Below, piece by piece: positions 39,332 to 52,869 of a stretch of DNA of 64,000 nucleotides. Each line of letters opens with the position of its first letter. Position 1 is the stretch's first letter. The DNA is from Acanthornis magna. Its lineage: Eukaryota; Chordata; Aves; Passeriformes; Acanthizidae. Under the pieces are notes generated by a model. It had not been told where the DNA came from, did not search any database, and saw nothing but the letters and a program-made list of their open reading frames with translations. The position numbers and the translations under genes were made by a program. The stretch is from the NCBI GenBank assembly GCA_036785705.1, contig JAWUZG010000029.1, positions 16,507,501 through 16,571,500 on the forward strand. The letters run 5' to 3'.

Positions 39332-40662
39332 CTAGCAGTTGAATTACCATCTGACTCCCACTGCTTTTAAGATGTAGTTCTGATCCATTTACGGAAACTT
39401 TTCTTTACTCTTTTCTCATAAACCTTCTTAGGCTGTTTTAGAAAAGTGGTCATAAAGTTCAGTTGCCCATTCAGTACTGAGTGATGTCTTCATACAAGGT
39501 GTTTCTTCCTGCACTGAACTAATCTCTAGAAATTTATGACTTTCTCATATACTTTGTTGGCTGATACTATTGTAACGGCTTTAGAGTCACACAATTTTGC
39601 TGAAGGCCATATTACATAGTTAATTTCAAATGCAAATTCTTAAAGGCTTTGCCACAATAGACTGGCAAAATACATGCCAGCCTTGGACTCTATAAATACT
39701 CCAGTTCTTCAGTTTTTGAGCTTCTGCAGTGACCACCATGACAGAGTGACAATGATAAGCTGGCATCACTGACAATTAAACAAGAGCAGCAAGATTTGCT
39801 ATTTACTGATCCAGCTGCCATTTTCACCAGTTTCAGCAGTTTGTCAGTTAAGGGAAATTATGCTAGTGAAAAACTAGATCTATGAAGTTGATAATGAGTA
39901 ACTGGAAATATCAGGAACTTTTCCTCAAGAACAATTTGCTGATAGTGTTGGAAGCAAAGCAGAGTTGACCAAACGGGGTAAGATGTTCTCGGTTTTTTGG
40001 TGCACAAAGGGTTGCAAGACATACACACTAAAGTACCACGTGGGCTATTATTAATGGGAATTTTCTCTAAAACTTTCCTGTGGGAAGAAGAGTGCATCTG
40101 TTGACACAGGTGAAAGCTTTTAAGCAGGCCTGCATACAGGGATGTCAGTGTTCATTATAGTGACTTTCTGAAATGTTTTCATTGAAGCTTTTATCTCAAC
40201 TCCACACAAGGCAACCTTCACATCTTTTACTTCTTTGAGGCATATAGCTAACATTTGTTTCCATCATACAAAAGGTTTTCTCATCTTTCAGGGAAACTTT
40301 CAGCACCAGAAAGTTCAAAGAGAACTTGGGTTCACATCGCATGGCTGAAGGGCATCTCCTTGCCTCTTATAAACCCATACCATTCCTTTCTTATGCAGAG
40401 CTCTGTGGGACTATAGAAGCTCCTGGACTACCAGGACTTTCCCCCATAACAGTTGTTTTCCATAGTGGACCTGTTTTGCCCGACTTACAGACTTAGTCTG
40501 GAAGTTAGCAGTGCTGACATATACTGGTTGAGTGTCTGGGGATATTTGAGTTCCTGCCTGAAATGAACTCATTTTAAAACTTTCAGGCTTTGGATGGGTT
40601 CATGCAAGTTTTGACCCCTTGTTTCAAAATTGCAGACTTACTTTTCCAGATAGTTTGGCAGT
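39332..40662. other. Intergenic, nothing recognised
   Basis: About 1.3 kb between ERV-1 and the solo LTR. It holds only a short random open frame and no identifiable repeat. Confidence 0.65.
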
Positions 40663-40667
40663 ATACC
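40663..40667 (+). repeat. Target-site duplication of the solo LTR, left copy
   Basis: The bases atacc are repeated exactly at 41396-41400. Five base pairs is the size expected for ERVL-type integration. Confidence 0.88.
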
Positions 40668-41395
40668 TGTCCTAGGTTACATGGAAGGTATAACCAAAAG
40701 TATGTATTCTAGTACCATCTCCATAAGTTGTTAAAACAGGTGGGGCAGTGCTCTTTGTGTTCAGCATGACCCAGCCCTGATAACACCATCAGGGGGCTAT
40801 CTCTGCTAATGGGCCATCAAGGACTGTGGAAGTGACCCAGCCCTGATAACACCACCGAGGGGCTATCTCTGCTAATGGGCCATCAAGGTCTCTGGGAGTG
40901 ACTCATAGAAATCCATCAGCCCATTGTGAGATGCCCTGCCCAAAGGGGAGGAGCTGAACATTCCCACCAGCATATAAGAGAGAGACTCTGGAACATTGGG
41001 CTACCTTTTTCCACTGGATTCCCAGAGGGGAAGAGCTCAAGAGCCACCGCTGGACCTCCAGAGACCGACAAGATTTTTCTACAGGATCACCATTTCAAGA
41101 AGACTACATCCATCACTCCGACAGGACTGCAGCCACCATCGTTAACTGGACTGCCAGCACCACCCTAACAGGGTGACAGGTTGTATTCTAACTTTTTCTA
41201 TCCGAATTGTTGTTTCTGTATTATTGCCTTGCTCTAAATTTTAGTGTAAAAACTGTTATTCCTTCTCCCCTTTCTTTGTCTGAAAGCCCTTGATTCTGAA
41301 GTTATAATAATTTAGAGGGGAAGGGGGTCACATTATCCATTCTAAGGGAGGCTCTCACCTTCCTTAGCAAGACACCTGTCTTTCAAACCAAGACA
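40668..41395 (+). mobile_element. Solo LTR, avian ERVL type (728 bp)
   Basis: The LTR begins TGTCCTAGGTTACATGG and ends in ...AAACCAAGACA, with TG...CA ends and a perfect 5-bp target duplication. It contains a TATA box (gcatataagag near 40971) and the GC-balanced promoter segment typical of bird ERVL LTRs. There is no internal retroviral sequence and no second LTR, so it is the product of recombination between the two LTRs of a former provirus. A 66-bp unit in U3 is duplicated (40767-40898). Confidence 0.88.
40767..40898 (+). repeat. 66-bp direct duplication in the solo LTR U3
   Basis: Two tandem copies, starting tgacccagccctgataacac at 40767 and 40833, differ at a handful of positions. Repeated U3 units of this kind usually act as enhancers in retroviruses. 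That role is inference here. Confidence 0.9.
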
Positions 41396-41400
41396 ATACC
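41396..41400 (+). repeat. Target-site duplication of the solo LTR, right copy
   Basis: Exact copy of atacc at 40663-40667. Confidence 0.88.
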
Positions 41401-44320
41401 GAAGGTTATGTTGATTTTTCCATGTGCAACAAGGAGCAAAGTACAGGAAGGTCCAGAGCCCCGTCTTCACTCTTTCTTCTAAGTGATGAAGCATTTTGCT
41501 ATCAGACATCTGCAAGTACAAGATCGGTGTGTTTCCTGCTGCCTCATCAGCTTTCAGCATTTCACATTATCTATATTATGATTTGTTCCCTGTTTTGCCC
41601 CCTCTTCCAGTATTTGAAGTGGTAGTTGAATACTTGCTGGCCTCAGAGCTGCCACCCATTCATCAGCAGCCTGTACCAAAACACACACTGGGCAGAGACA
41701 TACAATGTAAAGACAGACCACTCAGGAAGCAAATGATTTCAGGAAAAAAATCAAACCAGTGCTAATTCTGAAAAAAGTAAAAGTCAAATAGTAGGAGATG
41801 AGGCTAGATAAGCTTCTTAAGAGCTTACTTCTTTAATCTATTGAGGACACTTTATCTGGGTATTTACCAATAGCTAGAAACCATACAGCATTTCCTTTTT
41901 ATTTTTTCTAAATCCTCCATCTGTTTAGATTTAAAACCAGAGATGGAAGAAAAGACAAATATTCATAGATCTGGAAAACCAGTGGAATTGGTAGGGGACT
42001 GGGATGAATTTCTGAAGTGGTGGTACGCTGCTACTTAGAATTAGTGTTTTACAAAAGTTAAGTCATCTTCTGATGACTGCTGCAATTATGTGACGTAGGT
42101 AGATGGATTCAGTTTCATGATTGAAATAAAGCGGTGACATCACCAACATGTTGAGTCTAATCATCATGAAGACTGGTCTGCGTATTTATCCTCAGAACTA
42201 GCCCTAGGAGACCTCAGTACCACAGAAGCTTACAATGTTGGATTGTACTTATGTGAAAGATTTCAGCTTCTCCAGCTACCACAATATAACTTTCTGTGAG
42301 CATCAAGATCAATAAATAATCAAGAAAACATACCCATTATGCCCACATCTAGAGTGGGAATGGAAGCATCAATCCACTCACTCCTTTTTCCAGTCCTGCA
42401 GCATCATTTGGCTCAACAATAACTGAAATAGTGCAAGGAAACACTCCTGGTGAGAAGAGCACATCTCTCCTCCCCATCTCACCTCACTAGGATGGGGATG
42501 CTAAATCTGTGCCACTCATACCAGCAACATGTCTGGTCCTCTTGTTCCACTTGACACCTCCCCTGCCCCATCACATTTCACATGGCTTAATATAACATAA
42601 AAAACCACCTCCTGCCTCCACAATCATAGTTCTTAAGCAAGATGAGCTTCTCTGAGAATGTCACGCAGGCTTTTCATTTTTCTCTCACTCCACTCTCACC
42701 ACCTACTTGTGTTACATGACCAAAGAACACTTGGCAAAAGTCAAGGATCTTTTCTTGATCAAAGTAGAAGTAGAAGGTTGAGATGTTGGTTTTCTTTTTC
42801 TCTTTTTAATCATTCACATTTTCATTCTACTTGTTTAGGCCATCATCTTTTCACCTTATGGGATCCTTTACCCTCTTCCTACTTTTCCTTCATATCCTCA
42901 GACCACCTTCTTGATTCTTCACTTTCTCACCCCTTCTCACTCTCTGACCTCAGCCTTGTGCTCTTTTGCATTACTATGTAGCCCTGACTAGAGCCAGATG
43001 TACTTTGGGAGGCCAGATCTGACACAGCCACAAGAAGCATGCACCCTGCTGAGGAGGAAGAGGTCATAACAGAAGCCCATAGCTCCATCCTGTCAGTCAC
43101 TGTATACTATACACTGATGTTGCCTTCTCCTCTCAGGACTGCTTTGGTTGAAAGGCAATTTTTTCTGGTTTTTTTCCATGTAACACTGATAGATTAACTT
43201 ACATAATGAAGCACTCTGCAGCCTGATGACTATGATTTATTCTTCTTCCCAAGTGGTTTAATTTTACATCAGTTATCCTTGATTTGTCAAAAAGGAACAG
43301 TAATTGGAATGGAAGTCATAGAGACTGCTTTAGATGAAATTAAGCAAGAATTCCCCATAGTCTTCAGTGGGCTACAGTTTTTCCTCTTTTCTGGCTGTAT
43401 TCTTTTTTCAGTGCCTGACAAAATTGCTTATTTTTGTTGAAATTTTCAGCAAAAATAACTCAGTGGTGTTTGGACAGGAATGTTGTTGTCAGAGGTAAAG
43501 AGAAGGATGGAAAGCATGTTGGGAGTAAAATAATCTCATGCTCTTAACTGTGCTGAAAAACAAAGCAGTTAGCCACTGAACTAGGCTTTCAGTGGCAACT
43601 GAGCTTTTAGGTGTCACAGGAGAAGCTGATTCAGAGAGAGCAGATACTTCTGCTGTGTCAGCAGGCTGTGCATGTTGGAAACAGCTCACTGTACCAGACT
43701 GGATGTAACACTCACTGGGCCATGAAGTCTGGCCAGACACTGTCAGAATATGAATGATTGTTGGGAAACTTCATGCTTTGCAAGGTAAAGAGATCCTCAC
43801 AGCATTTCATCAAGGTGGGTGCTGATTTGGAGATGGCCCCTATGAACATCACTGTGCAAAAATCTAAAATAGGTCTTCCATCACCCATGGCTGCTGAGAG
43901 GCTCTGAGCACATGCTTCTCCCTCAGACCAAGTGATGTATGCCCATTTGAGGGCCGAATCCAGGGTAAGTGAGATGAACTGGACTATCAGAAAATTATTT
44001 TTCTTCAGGTTTTGTTGTTTCATAAAAGTAAAGCCCTAATAATGTTCATGTTCAAATACTTGAAGATTGAGAGGATACAAGTCCTGTATGTCATAGATGT
44101 CTAATATAGGAAATACCAATGTGTGTCAACATGCAACATCTGATAATCATTGAATGCTTTCAATTTGGATAATGCTGTGAGGAATTCAAGGTGATTTATA
44201 TATTTATATACTATATTGCCAGCTTGCACTGATTGCACTTGGTCTTCAAATAAATATTTCAGAGAAGGAAAGAGGGATGAAATGGAAATTTCCTCAGCTT
44301 TTCAAACTGCGCCTTGAAGA
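41401..44320. other. Intergenic, nothing recognised
   Basis: About 2.9 kb of AT-rich DNA. The longest frame (42658-42981, +) is rich in Ser, Leu, Phe and His from a pyrimidine-rich stretch and looks compositional rather than coding. Confidence 0.6.
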
Positions 44321-44510
44321 ATCATAGAATCATAGACTGTGTTGAAAGGGACCTTAAAGATCATCTAGTTTCAAACCTCCTGTCACGGGCAGGGACACCT
44401 TTCACTAGACCAGGTTGCTCAGAACCCTATCCAGCCCAACCTTGAATACTACCAGGGATGGGACATCCATCCCTGAAGAAGCAGCTACTCTGATAGGAGC
44501 CTCACTGCTT
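44321..44510 (-). mobile_element. CR1 LINE 3' fragment, antisense
   Basis: The + strand begins atcatagaatcatagac and continues with gggaccttaaagatcatcta, the reverse complement of the bird CR1 3' end with its characteristic ATTCTATGAT tail repeat. The element is therefore on the - strand with its 3' end at the lower coordinate. It is truncated and diverged; sequence beyond about 44510 could no longer be followed as CR1. Confidence 0.85.
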
Positions 44511-47500
44511 TGTGATCTAGATGTCAGTGCTGGCATGAGCTGATTTGGTTGCAAATCTCTATCTCATGTATTTGTAATCCTCAAAAAAAACATTTCTTAA
44601 TCCTCTTCTGATCTGCAGACCTATAACTCCCCTAAACCTTTGTTCTTGTATGTGGGAGACATTATCCCAGAACCTCACATCCTCAGTTCTGCCAAGTGCC
44701 AAAGATAATGTTAATTGCTCCCTAGTTGTCCTTGGCTCCAGATATTCCAATAACTCCATTCATGTTCTAATTCTACCACAGTATCCAAACACCAATCGTC
44801 ACCTTTTTTAAAGCAAGGGCTTGGTTGTATTCATTATAAGAAAATTAGTATGGCTGAAAAGTTCGCTGCAAATAGTGCAGGGACATGAGCACATGAAATT
44901 TAGGAAAAATGAGAATTACTACATGGGTGTATTGGCACCTTGCAAAAACCATGATGTCGGCCTATGTTGTCCGTCCAGCACATGTTATCTTGGTAGTAAT
45001 GTCACCAAAGAGGTAATTTTCCTTCCTTGTGACAAACAATCCCTGTGAAATAGCATAGGTTTAGACCAACACTATTATAGAGTATATCCAAGTGATACAC
45101 TGAGATTTGGCAAGATTTGCATCCAAACTCAGACAGTCTTCATGTTAGAAAGGATAGGGTTAACATCTTTAACTTCAAGATGAAGTTAGAAAATGATCAG
45201 AACTAAAGAAGACTGAACTACAAATCGATGCCGTGATCAGACAACTTTTATGAGTTTGAACTTGACACTGCCATTCAATTTGTTAGGCATCAGAAAACAT
45301 CAAAACATCCACTTAAATACTGAGCATATGAAAAAGAACTAAAAAATTTGGCAAACAGAACATACCTGACAATTTTATTAAAATGTAAATCTTAAGGTTT
45401 GCTTCTCCTGAACTTAACTGAAGTCCTGGCTTGAACACAGATGTCGTGAATGTGTATTCCCTAGTACCCAATATAACCAGTAAGTCAATTCAGTCTCAGC
45501 TTGAGCACAAAATCTTTTCCCAGATGATGTGTCTGTGATTCTTTTGCATCCTGAGGCACTTGGCAAGAATCCTGACAAACAAGGTTAAACTCAAAAGAGA
45601 TTGAAAACACCTGAGGCAGTGGGTTTCTAAGCCTTGATCAACTGGAAGACAGGGAAGTATTTATTTTTTAAGAGAGAGAAAAATGAACAAAAAGAGGTCA
45701 TTTAAGCAATGCAAACTCAATACAGTCACCAAGAATAAAAAACCCACAACACTGTCAAACCAGGAGGTAGCAGGCAGAAAATATCACATCACTAATGTTG
45801 TTGGTCGACACAAAATAGCAGAGGAATGAATTTCCACTGAACGCAAAGTAAAATCTAGAGATGGTCTAGATTGTAACTAGCTTTAGCAATCAGTGAGCTC
45901 TCCACAGTCACCATCAATAGCTGTTTGGTGTTGTTAATAATCATTCCTCCAAAAGTAATGTGATATCCTTGATAGAGGAGGAATCATAACTAAGGTCAAT
46001 CTTTTCCACTAGAGGCAGATCTATTGGAGAATAAAATTTCTAAATAAATGTTCCATATTTTACCTAATACTGCAAATTCTGAAGTTGTCACAAGAACACA
46101 CAACGGGTTTTTATTGTTGTTTTTTTTAAAAAAATCAGTGTATCTGATGAGAGGCCAGACCAGAGCAAAACAAGATGCTTTTCTGGTTACACCAACACCT
46201 TCAACTTTGACCTTGGAAAAGATGGGAGGATCTCTGTGTGCCCATTTAGCTCTTTCTTGATCTTGCTACCAGGTGTGGAGTTAATTAATATTGTCACAAT
46301 ACTATGTGTAAAACGAACATCTTAACTATCATAAAGTTAATATATCTTTTATTTAGGAGTCACCTACATGCTTTTCAATGAAAGATACTTTGTTGGTATG
46401 CTGAAGCACTAATAAAATCCAAAATACCTACTGATAAGGACTGAGGCAATTGAATAGAATTTGTAACAAAGAGAAAAACAATCCAAGATATCTTTTTGAA
46501 ACATGCTGTAATTCAAAGTTAAGTTCTTTTCTAACTGCATAAATTGCTGTGTGATGCTCTTTGGTTTGCATTACTTACAAAGACTAATGCACAGCAGTCT
46601 ATTTTAACCATAGAAATCTGAATGCTAGAGATGAATCGGTAATACCTAGTGGCAAAGAAAGATGTAGTGAAAGAAATTCTTACTACATCAAAATATTGAG
46701 TCTTCCCAATTCTTTCTCAGAATACTTTTACTATCAGTGAAATCAGGAAAGTAGCCATTTATGTAAGGTATTTATTTTTCAGCTGATTGTATAGAGGCAT
46801 TTATTAAGAATCTTTTGTGCTGATTTCAAGATAAAAATCCTGTTGTTTGAATCTTAGCCATGTGAGCTAAAAAAATGCCATATATTTAGGAAAGCCCAAA
46901 CCAAATTTTAACTTGCTTTGTTTTTCATTGAGAGAATTGCTTAATTAAACTCCAGCTAAAACATAATACATGTTACAAGCAAGGTTTAATCACTGCAGAT
47001 GACGATTAAGCTGGGGTAGGGGGGAAATCATGCTCCCATGTTCTGTTGAGTTTTTCACTGTTTGCAAATTATTGTTGTTCTCTTGTTACAAGTCTTTCCT
47101 CCCTTCTCTGTAGCACTCCTGTTACAAAAGATGCTCAATTTATTTTTAGATAAATAGAGATGCTTGCACTGTTTCAGAGCACATTCTTAGAGCAGATGTG
47201 TCTTCAATAGCTCCTGATATGAGGAAGAAAAGCAGATCATGTTCTCCAGAAAATGCACTGCTGTGTGTTAGCCAAATCTCCACCTATCTTCAAGAAAATG
47301 TGAGTTTTACTGGTGGTGGCCCAGGCAACTTCACTGTCTGGAGGTGCAATAATGAGCATCCCAGGAATAGAAAACAGAGATCACATCATTGCATATTAAT
47401 TTTTCCCTGTCAAGGTGCTAGAAGTTACAGACTAGAAGGCTCTTTCTCAAACTTTAGTCTTACTGATTAATGGGGGAGAATACCCAAAGTTTAAAGTAAG

Positions 47501-49449
47501 CAGTGTACATAAATCCTCTCCTTTGTAGAGAAATAATATGTCCTATATATGTTAAGCCTTTGCCTATTTTATTGTTGATGATCAGTGAGATCTTCTGAGG
47601 CATCCTTAGCAGAAGAGCTAACTAACTCTGTTCTTCAGCTAATTAAGATGCCATGTCTTCTTTCTTGACAGGAGCGAAGTTTTGCTGTTATCTTCTTTAA
47701 GCAAAAAAACTTTCTGTTTAACTTCTCATAGGTACAAGATAAATGATTGCCTTGAATAACTCTTCAAAGCCTCAGGCTTTATAAGGCAAAGATGGTGACC
47801 TTATGGCTGCTTCTGACTTCAAAAATCAAGCAGACACATTTAAGACTTACAGGTCACTGTGCCTTAGGGTCCAACTCTATTTCATCCCCAAGCACATAAC
47901 ACATGGGATTCTTGAGTCCCTCTAAAGCAGAGTAGACATACATCAGCTATTTCAGACATTCTGCTTGCTTCAGCTACATGCAGAAATATCATATTTTTTT
48001 TTCTTGTCTCAGTAACAGCAGGAATCTCCTTCAGAACAAATATTTAACAAATCCCACCTGCTAAGGCCTGTTACCTCCCTCACCCAACTCTTATTGCCCA
48101 CTCTCTACTGCTGCTCATCCCAGAGGCATGTCAACACACGTGTACTTTCCTACCTCTCCTCAGAAGGTTAAGAAGGGCATTTGCAGTCCCTGGTGCTTAA
48201 GGATAATGACTCCAGATTAACAGAAAGGAAATTCATGTGGAATAAAACTAGAACTCATTCAAACTTAATTCCCTTTCTTCTGAAGCTTTCTCAGAAAACA
48301 TACTTTCTTCGGAACAGCATCTTCCTTCCCTCCTACTCTGTGCCTTTTCTGAACAGCACACTATCGCAGATGCCAGGCTTTCCACTGAAGAGTGGAAACT
48401 ACATTGTAATGGATCTCTCGCAGCCAGGCATCAAAATTTATGGTGCAGTGGGTACAGTATGTTGGTCACTGAGTGGGAAAGTGAAAACTTTCTGCCCCAG
48501 ACCATGGAGCAGCTTCATTTGCATCCCAGACCCACTTCTTTTGCTGAGGTTGTCCACTTGCCTTCCCCAAATGAAAGGAGCCATATAGCCCAGATTCGAC
48601 CCCAGGACTTGTGTTTGATGCAGAGATCCCAAGGTCCCTGTCCTTCAAGGAGTGTTGCCACAAAAGAGGGTTTCAAACAGATGCAAATGGTGCAGATGGG
48701 AAGTGTTTGGGGGAAGGAAGCCCCAGCACCACACTGTAAGGCTCCTGGCTGCCATGTCCCCAGGTGGTGTGAGAGGAACTCTGTCCCTTTCGTCGCTCTA
48801 TCAGCTCATCTCTGAGGGTCATTTCAGACTGACTGAGGCTGCAGTCCCTGGGAGATGAGCATCCAGCAGGGATGCTGTGTTTGCATGGACACTTGGCCTC
48901 TGCACTGCACTTAAGGCACCCTTAGGTTGGCTGGAAGAGGCTGTGTTCATGACACCAACACTTTGAATTGTTGGTTTGGTGACACCACCACCAAAGCTTT
49001 GCATCAACCATTTGCTTTCAGTGAAGCCTCTCTCCTCCAAGGCTGTCAGCATCATTCAGAGGCACGGGATGGTGTAAATGGATCCAGCAGTTAAGGAAGA
49101 AGGGTGCTACATTTCATGGTTCGTAGGTAACTCCTGCATTGCATCTCACACCTGGGGCCCTACCACTGGCATTCAAAACCCCAGAGCTGTTCTGATAAAT
49201 GCATAATCTGTGGCAGCTAGCAAGAAATGCCCTTTGCTGCTGCTGCATTAAGAGACCTGATTAAACCAGCACTGGCATAGTCTTTACATACAGACCCTTT
49301 ATTTGGGAGAGATCTTATAAATAGAGCAACACTGAAGTGACAGCTTCCCCAGAGGATTAGGGTCATAGTCCTCCTGTGCCCACCATTCTAGACCATGACT
49401 GGAGACCACAAATGAGTAAAGGACAATTTTGGAAACCTTTACAATCTCT
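44511..49449. other. Intergenic, nothing recognised
   Basis: About 4.9 kb of AT-rich DNA with overlapping short frames on both strands near 48181-49055. These show no recognisable domains. Confidence 0.6.
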
Positions 49450-49636
49450 GCCCAGGTTACAGGCTCTCCAGGGAAGTGGTCACAGCACCAAACCTGACAC
49501 AGCTGAAGAAGTGTGTGGACAATGCTCTTAGGCACATGGTGTGATTTTTGGTGTTGTCTTGTGCAGAGCAAGGAGTTGGACTTGATGATCCTTGTGAGTC
49601 CCTTCCAGCTCAGGATAGTCTGTAATTCTGTGACAA
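49450..49636 (+). mobile_element. CR1 LINE 3' fragment
   Basis: The + strand reads through caggctctccagggaagtgg, a stretch matching CR1 (ctgaagaagtgtgtggacaa and on), and then gagttggacttgatgatcc to ctgtaattctgtgac, the usual CR1 3' end. Diverged and 5'-truncated. It may begin somewhat further left, near 49300. Confidence 0.8.
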
Positions 49637-50229
49637 ACACAGAGAAGCTTTTGGGCTTCAACATGTTTCTCTACTATTGCTTCTGGTTCTTAAGGTCTTC
49701 AGGATTTCCTACACCTCTCCTTCTCTTTTCATTTCTTGTATGCTTGGTCTTTCACATAAAGGTTGTGTTCCATCTTATGCTCCATTTCCTCTTCCACAAT
49801 AACCCTAAGAATGGACTTTCAGGGTAGGTGTAACTAGCCTGATTTCTGCCAACAAGGCTACCAGCTCAACTAGCCTGCTGAAGTTATTAGGATTTCCATT
49901 ACACACCAGATTTAATTCTTTACAGGCCTCCGACAGTCTCTTAATTACACCTTATTCTCAATATATCATTATTACTTGACTGGCCCCAAATTAAAGAAAG
50001 TGTAAAAAAAAAAAATTTAATCACATTCCTTTCTCACTTGTGGTTGTCTAACATACATATAAAGCTAAAGATGCCTTAAAAAAGCCTTGTGTATTTGAAG
50101 TTCGGAAGTGAAAATTTTCTGCAGAGACAATAAAGTCAAATCCTGCTGTGTTCCTGGTCTTAATTTAATAGAATAATGGCAATGCAAGCCTGACAAGGAC
50201 ATCCTGGGATCTATCAGTCCTTTTTCCTC

Positions 50230-52260
50230 TCTAAAAGATAAGACTACTATACCTAGACCATGTCTAATAATTTGTCCGGCCTGATTTTAAAATCCGTCCA
50301 TAAACACTCTCCTGTGCAGCATATTTAGGCACTGCAACACAGAAAAATTCCTAATACCACACCATAAAATACCTGCAATGCAAATTCATTGAGTTCATCA
50401 TGGTCTATTTTGCAAGGGTCTTTGAGAACAAATTTCTGTCTTTCTCTTTAACGGGCCTTGAATACTGGATTATTATTACATCTTATTTCTAGTTTTCTAG
50501 TCTTCTCTTTTCTATACCAAACAAAGCAATTTCTTTCAATCTTCTAACAAAAGTCACGACTTTGGCTCTTGTTTTCTGGCCATGCTTTCTCTACCTCCTA
50601 CCTTTTTCATTTCCCTCTTCTGGACTCCTCCCAGTTTGGCAACACTTGAGAAAGTGTAGTGTCCAAAACTGTTCCATGCCAGTGTCAGCATCCAAGGGTC
50701 AAGCCGGGAAGGATAATTACCTTGCATATGTTACCTACAACACTTCTGTCAGCTCCTTACAGCCTGAAATTTGTTTCATTTTGTAACTGTATCGTATTGT
50801 GGCAGTATCATTTGTCATGGCTCCATTAGACAGCTCCATTAGAGCAACCATGCACCTTCATACTCTATTTTATAATTTGTATTTTAGTTTCCCTTTCCCA
50901 CGGTTAAGTATTTATATACAAATACTGAATTTTTCCTTGTTGATTTGTGCTGTTTGTCAATATGGTTCTGAATTTTGATCCTGTGTCTCAAAGAGCTTGT
51001 AATCCCTCATGGCCTCATGTTGTTTGAACACTTGTGTGTCTCACAATTCATGTTGATGAAAATCTTGAGTCAAAATATGGTTTCTACAGAGCCCTGCATG
51101 TAATGCCTTCCAAGTTCAACCTCAAAGTATGTGAGTGTGTGCTCACTGTACCGTGACCCTGGATAGGCATATATTTTGTTTCCTTTAGAGCATGTTAGAT
51201 GGGACCATGCCAAAAGCCTTAGCAGAGTCAAGACATATTTATTGCATCTCCTTTATCCATGAGAACTATTATCCCATCAAAGAGGGAAGTCATTAGTTAG
51301 ACATGATTTATCATTGACAAATCTACTCTGAATGTTTTAATTAGCTTTATGTTCTCTAGGTACTTTACACATTGATTGCGTGTTATCTATTGATAACAAA
51401 GACAGACTTGTTCACTCCCTGAATCTTGCTTTTCCTCTTTTGAAGAATGGGTTCTGTGGGTTTTCTTCTAGTTCCTAGAGAACCTTCTCTACTTTTGTTA
51501 CCATTGGGTGTTACTGGTTCAGATATTGCTTCAGTTTCTTAGATGTTCCAAGGCCAGTTTTATCGGAGCAGTCTAATTTTAATATATATAACACATTAAA
51601 TATTTTCTAACCTCTTCTTTCCCTACTCTGTGCTCTTGTGAACAAATGCTTTGGTCATTTGCTAACAATTTATGTCATGCTTGAAGGAAAGATGTCATTA
51701 AATATCTTGGCTTTCCCATCATGTCTCTATTATTTGTAATCCTTGCCTATTAAGGAATGGGTCAGAATTTTACTTTGCCTTTTTCTGTTTTTTTGGTGTT
51801 CATACAATCTTTTCACATTAATTTTTATCACCTTTGATAGTAGTAAGCCATTACGTAGTTTATCTTTCTGGGCTCAGCCATACATTTTGGTCTATTTTTT
51901 TTTCTACCCAGCTTTAGCCGGATGTCCTTGTTCCTAATTTGTAAATAAATCCCTTTTTAATGTTCAAGACTTTAAAGAGCTTCTGCTGCAGCTATTCCTT
52001 CTTACGCTGATTCCTTTCTCCTTTGTAGCACAATAATTTGCTGTTGCGTCTTAAATACAGCTTCTTTCAGTGACTGCTACCTCTCCTGCACTTTATCCTT
52101 AAATTATCCCTCCAAAAGAATCCTCTCACAAATTTTATCAACATCTGCTTTACTGAAGCCCATTATCTCTATTTTGCTTCTCTCATGCTGTCCTTTTCTT
52201 AAAATAGTCAACTACAATCAAAGTTTTGCAATAATTTCCTCCCCCTTAGTCCCTGGAATC
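50230..52260 (-). mobile_element. Ancient CR1/L3-like LINE remains, antisense
   Basis: Several separated stretches resemble the reverse complement of the reverse-transcriptase region of old CR1/L3 elements. They are tgtccaaaactgttccatgc with ggaaggataattacc (50660-50725), the segment from gccaaaagccttagcagagt to atctactctgaatg (51208-51335), gaagaatgggttctgtgggt (51443-51462), and tcaacatctgctttactgaa (52138-52157). The copy is heavily mutated with no open frame. The family assignment is by eye, and the limits are approximate. Confidence 0.5.
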
Positions 52261-52590
52261 TGTAATTTTTACAGAAGTTGGCCTAGTGTGTTAAGGAGCC
52301 CCTCTGCTGGAAAGATGCTGTAGTTTATGGTCAAAAAAATAGATGTGAAAAAAAATTAAGCATGACCTGCTTGAGCCTGAATACAACAATATTTGTACTA
52401 CTTGATAAAGGCCAACATTAGTCCAGAAATGTGCAAAGGTTATCTGTTTAATTCTGATGTGATATGACAACAACACACATGTGGAGAAGTTACGTTAAAT
52501 TTAACTACTTTAGGAAGTCTAAGCCAGTCAGTGCAGTTACCTCAGAAGAGTTTAGATTTTCTATGGTGTTAGCAGTCACCCCTCTCATTG

Positions 52591-52596
52591 TTCAAG
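52591..52596 (-). repeat. ERV-2 target-site duplication, left copy
   Basis: The bases ttcaag adjoin the left LTR and recur exactly at 60142-60147. Confidence 0.93.
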
Positions 52597-52855
52597 TGTT
52601 GTGGAAGCTCGTAGGTAATCAGGCAGTCAGCACATGCAAGATGGCGAAAGAGCGAGCTTTATTTACAATTCTTTCTTTATATATGCATTAATAGTCTAAT
52701 AATTATTAGTCGACAGTTTTCCACCCCCTAAGAGGATTGGCTGGAGTCTTACAGCATCCAGTACCAAAACAAAAGATTAGAAAAGCACAAGAATTCAGCT
52801 TATTTCTATTCCCCATGAGAAAGAAGAGAAAAACTTTTAGAATAGTGCATCCACA
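52597..52855 (-). repeat. ERV-2 3' LTR
   Basis: A 259-bp LTR with TG...CA ends (tgttgtggaagc to gcatccaca on the + strand). On the - strand it has a CCAAT box, a TATATAA box near 52678-52684 and an AATAAA at 52658-52663. It differs from the other LTR at 5 of 259 positions, all transitions. Short LTRs of this build are seen in ERVK-like bird elements. Confidence 0.95.
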
Positions 52856-52869
52856 ATTCCCCCTTTTCG
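52856..52869 (-). other. ERV-2 3' polypurine tract
   Basis: On the - strand the bases CGAAAAGGGGGAAT directly precede the 3' LTR. The purine run primes plus-strand DNA synthesis. Its 12-base core (52856-52867) is found twice more inside the element. Confidence 0.88.

Noticed and set aside
45935..46000. Possible mariner-type DNA transposon (tcctccaaaagtaatgtgat)
   Set aside because: Only a short match to mariner ends is visible. No inverted repeat partner or transposase was found.
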